Made by a program: the position numbers and the translations under genes
DNA from: Lentisphaerota bacterium
Lineage (GTDB): Bacteria; Verrucomicrobiota; Lentisphaeria; Victivallales; Victivallaceae
DNA: 64,000 nt
Direction: 5' to 3'
NCBI GenBank assembly: GCA_015061805.1
Contig: SUVV01000005.1
Location: forward strand, 62,001 to 126,000
Notes under the pieces: generated by a model
Database searches by the model: none
What the model saw: the letters and a program-made list of their open reading frames with translations, nothing else
What the model was told of the DNA's origin: nothing
Shown here: piece after piece, positions 60,394 through 64,000 of the stretch
Position numbering within the stretch: the stretch's first letter is position 1
How the letters are laid out: the number at the start of each line of letters is the position of its first letter

Positions 60394-61422
60394 ATGCAGC
60401 TGACTCAACAAACCGTCACCTTTACTGCGAAAGAAAAAGCGGAACTGGTCACCTCTGAATTGGAAATCGAACTGACTGGTTCACAGGTGCTCCTGAAACT
60501 CATTTACGATGTTATAAGTACCGGAACCGAACTTGCCAACTACCGGGATTCCGATAATATCAGCATCGCAGATAATTCTCCCAAAGGCAAATTCCCCCGC
60601 GTGGTGGGCTACAGTTTCACCGCCGAAGTCATTGCCACTGGTCCGGAGGTGAAAACTCTTGCCGCAGGAGACAAGGTTATTGTCGGTTGGGGAGGACACC
60701 GCAAATATATCGTCAAAAACGAAAGCGCATTGCTCAAAGTCCCTGCCGGAGTTGATTTGAAAGATGCCGCACTTACTCATATCGCCAGTTTCCCGATGCT
60801 GGGAGTACGGAAGTTGCGCATCCAGCTGGGAGAGAGCTGCATGGTGGCGGGCTTGGGATTGCTCGGATTGCTGGCGGTACAGTTCGCCAAACTTTCCGGA
60901 GCGTATCCGGTGATCGCTTGCGATTTCAGCGAAGAACGGCGCAAAATCGCATTGGCTTTGGGTGCGGATCATGTGCTTGACCCGGGAGAAGAGGGTTTTA
61001 TCGAAAAGGTTCGCTCTCTTACCGAAGGGAACGGGGTGGATTGTACTGTGGAAGTTACCGGTTTCCTGAATGGTTTACAGCAGGCGCTGGAATATACCGC
61101 CGTAATGGGACGGATCTCGATTCTGGGCTGTACCCGTATATCCGATCAGCCGATCAATATATACAAATACATCCACGGGAAAGGTATTGAAATCTACGGA
61201 GCGCACACCAAAACCCGGCCGCAACTGGAGTCCGGTCCGGTGTATTGGACCGAAATGGATGATTACAAAACCTTTCTCAAACTGCTCGCCGCCAATAAAG
61301 TCAATGTCAAACCCATTCTGACCCGGGAGGTGTCTCCCCGGGATGCCGGAAGCGTTTACAATATGCTGCATACGGAGAAAAATCCGCCGTTGGGAGTCGT
61401 TTTCAACTGGACAGAACTTTGA
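60394..61422 (+). CDS. Zinc-type medium-chain dehydrogenase (MDR), likely non-catalytic zinc
   Basis: 342 residues. S-T-G-T-E-L-A-N-Y, G-Y-S-F-T-A-E-V-I and AGDKVIVGWGGHRKY form the GroES part; G-L-G-L-L-G-L-L is the Rossmann motif, with C-D-F-S-E-E-R-R-K-I-A and G-A-D-H-V. The usual Zn-binding Cys (GxxxCGxD) is T-G-T-E here and the G-H-E motif is absent. Similar proteins (BchC-like/threonine-dehydrogenase-like) work with Gfo/Idh enzymes on sugars. Fifteen bases before the Gfo/Idh gene. Confidence 0.85.
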   Translation: MQLTQQTVTFTAKEKAELVTSELEIELTGSQVLLKLIYDVISTGTELANYRDSDNISIADNSPKGKFPRVVGYSFTAEVIATGPEVKTLAAGDKVIVGWGGHRKYIVKNESALLKVPAGVDLKDAALTHIASFPMLGVRKLRIQLGESCMVAGLGLLGLLAVQFAKLSGAYPVIACDFSEERRKIALALGADHVLDPGEEGFIEKVRSLTEGNGVDCTVEVTGFLNGLQQALEYTAVMGRISILGCTRISDQPINIYKYIHGKGIEIYGAHTKTRPQLESGPVYWTEMDDYKTFLKLLAANKVNVKPILTREVSPRDAGSVYNMLHTEKNPPLGVVFNWTEL

Positions 61423-61437
61423 AACAGGGATATTGCG

Positions 61438-62460
61438 ATGGAAAAGATCAATATTATTCAAATCGGAATTTGCCACGAACACGCTCCCGGTAAGTTCGCA
61501 TCGCTGATCAAAAGGTCAGATATTTTTAATATCATCGGCTTTGTGGATGAACGTGATTTCTGCAAAACACCGTACTATCCGCGGGCGCTTCCGCAAAAAA
61601 TATATGATGGATACAAGGCAATGAGCCTGGAGGAAGCGCTGAATTATCCCGGTTTGGATGCGGTTACCGTTGAAGTGCCGAATAACGATCTTGTCCCAAT
61701 CGCGCTGCAGTGCGCTGAACGCGGAATTGCCATGCACATGGATAAACCGGCAGGAGAAGATTTGAATCTGTATAAAAAGCTGCTGGACAAGTGCAGCGAA
61801 CAGAAGCTGCCGTTTCAAATGGGATATATGTTTCGGGGTAATCCGGCATTCAACTTCTGCATCCGGGCGATCCGGGAAAAACTTATCGGAGAGGTGTTTG
61901 AAATAACCGCCGACATGAACCATTGTTACGGGAACGAATTTTACAATGAATATCTGGGCAAGTTTTCCGGAGGGATCATGTTCAATCTGGGCTGTCACTT
62001 GATCGACTTTGTGACAGCGGCAATGGGAAGACCGGATAACGTTACGGCGTTTCTCAAGTCAGCGCCCGGTTTTCCGGAACACATCCGCAACAATTGTCTC
62101 GCCGTACTGGAATACCCCAATGCCATCGTGACATTGCGGGCATGTTCAAAAGATGCCGCCAACACCGGAGGCAGATGCATCCGGCTCGCGGGGAGTTACG
62201 GAGTGATCAAATTCAGCCCGGTGGAAAGATTTGACGGGGAAGCGGTTGAAATCGAATTGATCTTAAATCGGGATTCCGCCGGCTATCCCAAAGGAAACCA
62301 CACGCTGCGCTTCCCGCCGCAGAGCGACCGTTACGAAGTGCAGTTGGCAGAACTTGCCGGAATGATCCGGGGAGAATGTAAATCAGCATGGTCTTTTGAA
62401 CATGATTATCTGGTTCACGAAGTGACCCTTGCCGCCGCCGGATATACCGAGTGGAAGTAA
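61438..62460 (+). CDS. Gfo/Idh/MocA-family oxidoreductase
   Basis: 340 residues. N-terminal NAD domain (NIIQIGICHEHAPGKFASLIK, VTVEVPNNDLVPIALQCAERG, H-M-D-K-P-A-G-E with the conserved Lys of E-K-P). C-terminal domain with GGIMFNLGCHLIDFV (the H-x3-D catalytic pair). Most members oxidise or reduce sugars or inositols. Cotranscribed with the MDR gene; together probably a sugar-interconversion step. Confidence 0.88.
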   Translation: MEKINIIQIGICHEHAPGKFASLIKRSDIFNIIGFVDERDFCKTPYYPRALPQKIYDGYKAMSLEEALNYPGLDAVTVEVPNNDLVPIALQCAERGIAMHMDKPAGEDLNLYKKLLDKCSEQKLPFQMGYMFRGNPAFNFCIRAIREKLIGEVFEITADMNHCYGNEFYNEYLGKFSGGIMFNLGCHLIDFVTAAMGRPDNVTAFLKSAPGFPEHIRNNCLAVLEYPNAIVTLRACSKDAANTGGRCIRLAGSYGVIKFSPVERFDGEAVEIELILNRDSAGYPKGNHTLRFPPQSDRYEVQLAELAGMIRGECKSAWSFEHDYLVHEVTLAAAGYTEWK

Positions 62461-62483
62461 ACCTTGTATTAAGTTTTTAATTT

Positions 62484-62517
62484 AATAATGATAAAAGCTC
62501 AATAATATATCATTATT
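62484..62517. terminator. A/T-rich hairpin after the Gfo/Idh gene
   Basis: AATAATGAT (62484-62492) pairs with ATCATTATT (62509-62517), followed by TTG. Weak but perfect stem. Confidence 0.4.
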
Positions 62518-62550
62518 TTGCATTAAGTCGGCTTTTTTTATTTTGCAGAA

Positions 62551-62579
62551 TTGGAAAACTTATCAATAGACAGTATATT
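62551..62579 (+). promoter_or_regulatory. Promoter of the Sel1/four-helix-bundle pair
   Basis: TTGGAA (62551-62556), 17 bases, TATATT (62574-62579), 29 bases before the ATG; CAAGGAG is the ribosome site. Confidence 0.6.
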
Positions 62580-62608
62580 ACATTTGCGGTCTATCAAGGA
62601 GTTACAGT

Positions 62609-63055
62609 ATGGCAAAGCTCGATCCGGAAACTGAAAATAATATTGAAGAACTTATCCGCGCCGCCGAAGCGGGCAATGCGGCAGCTCAATGCAACTTGGC
62701 ATGGAGTTATGATGAGGGCGAAGGCGTGGAAGTCGATCACGAAAAAGCCTTCTATTGGTACACCAAAGCCGCTGATGCCGGAGACACCTTTGCATTATGC
62801 AATCTCGGAGTCCGTTATCAGCTTGGCAAGGGCGTTGAAAAGAACGAAAAAATGGCAATGCAACTTTTCCGGAAGTCTGCGAAATTGAATGAGCCATCAG
62901 CATATTATGCCTTGTATATATGCTATATCAATGGGCGTGGAGTCCGCAAGAACCGTCAACTTGCGTTAAAATACTTGCACAAATCCGCCGAACTCGGCTA
63001 CCCCAAAGCCCGGAAAATTTTGAAAAAGTTGGAGGAAACTCAAAATGAGCAATGA
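62609..63055 (+). CDS. Sel1-repeat protein
   Basis: 148 residues, no signal peptide. Three Sel1-type repeats: AQCNLAWSYDEGEGVEVDHEKAFYWYTKAAD, ALCNLGVRYQLGKGVEKNEKMAMQLFRKSAK and YYALYICYINGRGVRKNRQLALKYLHKSAE (given in part), then YPKARKIL. A protein-interaction module. Overlaps the next gene by 11 bases, so the two may work together. Confidence 0.85.
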   Translation: MAKLDPETENNIEELIRAAEAGNAAAQCNLAWSYDEGEGVEVDHEKAFYWYTKAADAGDTFALCNLGVRYQLGKGVEKNEKMAMQLFRKSAKLNEPSAYYALYICYINGRGVRKNRQLALKYLHKSAELGYPKARKILKKLEETQNEQ

Positions 63056-63611
63056 CCGGGACTTTTTAACATCTCCCAATGGCGATGTTAAAACTTTGCT
63101 GACTTTCCGTAAAGCGCAGATTATTTATGATTTGACGTTTCATTTTGCACATACTTTCTTGAATAGAGGTGATCGCACGATCGACCAGATGATCCAAGCT
63201 GCCCGCAGCGGCAAACAGAATATTGCCGAAGGCAGTGCCGCCGGAGTGACCTCAATGGAAACTGCAATAAAATTGACCAATGTTGCCAAAGCAAGTTTTC
63301 TGGAACTGCTTTTAGATTACGAAGATTTTCTGCGGGTCCGCAACTTCCGGCAATGGGAAAAAGATTCAGCGGAGGTCGCTTTTCTGCGAAAAAAATCGGT
63401 TGATAACTCGGTGCCTGATCAATGGTTCGTGGAGTTGGGAAAAAGCCGTCCTGCTGAAACTGTTGCCAATATGGTTATATGTTTTCTGCATCAGGAAGAT
63501 TATTTATTGCAAGCTCAATTGAATGCTCTTGAGAAAAAATTTCTTGCTCTAGGCGGTTTCAAGGAACAAATGTTTTCGGCAAGGTTGAAAGAACGGAACA
63601 AAAACAACTGA
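63045..63611 (+). CDS. Four-helix-bundle protein (S23/IVS-related suffix-domain family)
   Basis: 188 residues, all helical. L-L-T-F-R-K-A-Q-I-I-Y-D-L-T, T-I-D-Q-M-I-Q-A-A-R-S-G-K-Q-N-I-A-E-G-S, and L-T-N-V-A-K-A-S-F-L-E-L-L-L-D-Y-E-D-F-L-R are hallmarks of the four-helix-bundle family related to proteins encoded in 23S rRNA intervening sequences. Function not known. The sequence just after its stop is a short tandem repeat (AGAAGACT units, about 63612-63640). Confidence 0.82.
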   Translation: MSNDRDFLTSPNGDVKTLLTFRKAQIIYDLTFHFAHTFLNRGDRTIDQMIQAARSGKQNIAEGSAAGVTSMETAIKLTNVAKASFLELLLDYEDFLRVRNFRQWEKDSAEVAFLRKKSVDNSVPDQWFVELGKSRPAETVANMVICFLHQEDYLLQAQLNALEKKFLALGGFKEQMFSARLKERNKNN

Positions 63612-63641
63612 GAAGACTGAGAAGACTAAGAAGACTGTAAA

Positions 63642-63806
63642 TCAGTATTCATAGTATTCCCGGTATTCATTTAATTGGCGCCATTCTATGTAAGAGACTA
63701 CCCATCTTTTATTTACAATTAAATTATTCTCTTTTCGTTGCTCTGAAACGTAAACCTCATGTCCGAGTCGTGCACTCCATCTGATATTTTTACACAAACT
63801 CCGCAA
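63642..63806 (-). other. Possible short ORF or C-terminal gene remnant in the 63612-63947 gap
   Basis: A minus-strand frame from a TTG at 63806 to the TGA at 63642 gives 54 residues, with R-L-G-H-E-V-Y-V-S-E-Q-R-K-E-N-N and NKRWVVSYIEWRQLNEYREYYEY-like charged/aromatic content. No ribosome site. It may be the end of a broken gene. Nothing else is recognised in this gap. Confidence 0.25.
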
Positions 63807-63947
63807 CCTCGCTCACTCTTTCCAGGCTGCCTTCCAATAAAAATCAAAAATGGCAACCCGTGACACTGCAATATCGGTTTTATTTTCAAAAATTTTCTGA
63901 TTTTTTACGAGCAGGGACGTAAAATGTCCACTCGACGGTGTTATATT

Positions 63948-64000
63948 ATGGGCAAAGTAGAAAAGCTCGAGGTGTTGACAATGGAAATTTCCGATTGGAT
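63948..64000 (+). CDS. 5' end of an ORF cut by the window edge, possibly a transposase
   Basis: ATG at 63948 opens a frame M-G-K-V-E-K-L-E-V-L-T-M-E-I-S-D-W that runs off the edge. The short GGGAC...GTCC inverted element just upstream (63914-63929) would fit an insertion-sequence end, but neither family nor terminal repeat can be confirmed from 53 bases. Confidence 0.3.
   Translation, partial: MGKVEKLEVLTMEISDW

Overview
The window looks like a chromosomal segment of an anaerobic member of the Lentisphaerota (Victivallales-like). The reasons are a type II pseudopilin with the [24 protein letters not shown] leader class, DUF4838 and GH67-like hydrolases, several sugar-acid enzymes under LacI/IclR control, UGSC-family and DUF4432 proteins, and an exosortase locus. 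This placement is inferred from gene content and protein style, not from a marker-gene tree. No rRNA, tRNA or CRISPR array was found.

Layout. (1) 1-7.9 kb, minus strand: a left-truncated C10 (streptopain-like) peptidase, then a five-gene operon with two tandem, catalytically degenerate GDPD-like proteins, a pseudopilin with an odd doubled leader, a DUF4838 protein and a GH28-like beta-helix protein. (2) 7.9-15.2 kb: a minus-strand operon with a U32-like Fe-S protein, three tandem QueG-like Fe-S proteins and a GH67-like protein, divergent from a LacI-type regulator. Two perfect palindromes lie between them. (3) 15.2-21.1 kb: a sugar-catabolism island. GH16, a galactonate-dehydratase-like enolase-superfamily enzyme and an SDR face an IclR regulator, a UlaG-like lactonase and an AGE-family epimerase. 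(4) 21.3-26.6 kb: lysS, nitroreductase, argB, aroC and a two-subunit CHR transporter, ending in a strong hairpin and a cluster of repeats. (5) 27-34.5 kb: a secreted UGSC-family fusion protein; the DUF4432-rimO-pgsA operon; and a small operon with a GcvH-like protein lacking the lipoyl lysine, HPr and a GT39-like TPR protein. (6) 34.7-58.9 kb: one very tight minus-strand run of 20 genes coding for exopolysaccharide synthesis and export plus an exosortase. (7) 59.3-64 kb, plus strand: a PHP phosphoesterase, an MDR dehydrogenase, a Gfo/Idh oxidoreductase, a Sel1 protein, a four-helix-bundle protein and a truncated ORF.

The most interesting unit is region 6. Its first gene is a small secreted protein ending in a Q-P-L-P-G motif, one membrane helix and a Lys/Arg tail, the layout of an exosortase substrate but without the usual PEP signature. 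It is followed by a large TPR protein, an exosortase with the full Cys-Arg-His triad, a separate membrane protein carrying an EpsI-like domain, a priming sugar transferase, nucleotidyltransferase-like proteins, a Wzc-like co-polymerase whose kinase half has lost its P-loop, a Wza-like lipoprotein, an O-antigen ligase/polymerase, a flippase, a GH9 lipoprotein, an alkaline-phosphatase-fold protein, a STAS protein, several glycosyltransferases including a GT4-GT26 fusion, and a DUF3089 lipoprotein without its nucleophile. Nearly all junctions overlap by 1-4 bases or are spaced by fewer than 15, so I read it as a single transcription unit that makes a surface polysaccharide and couples it to the sorting of one small surface protein.
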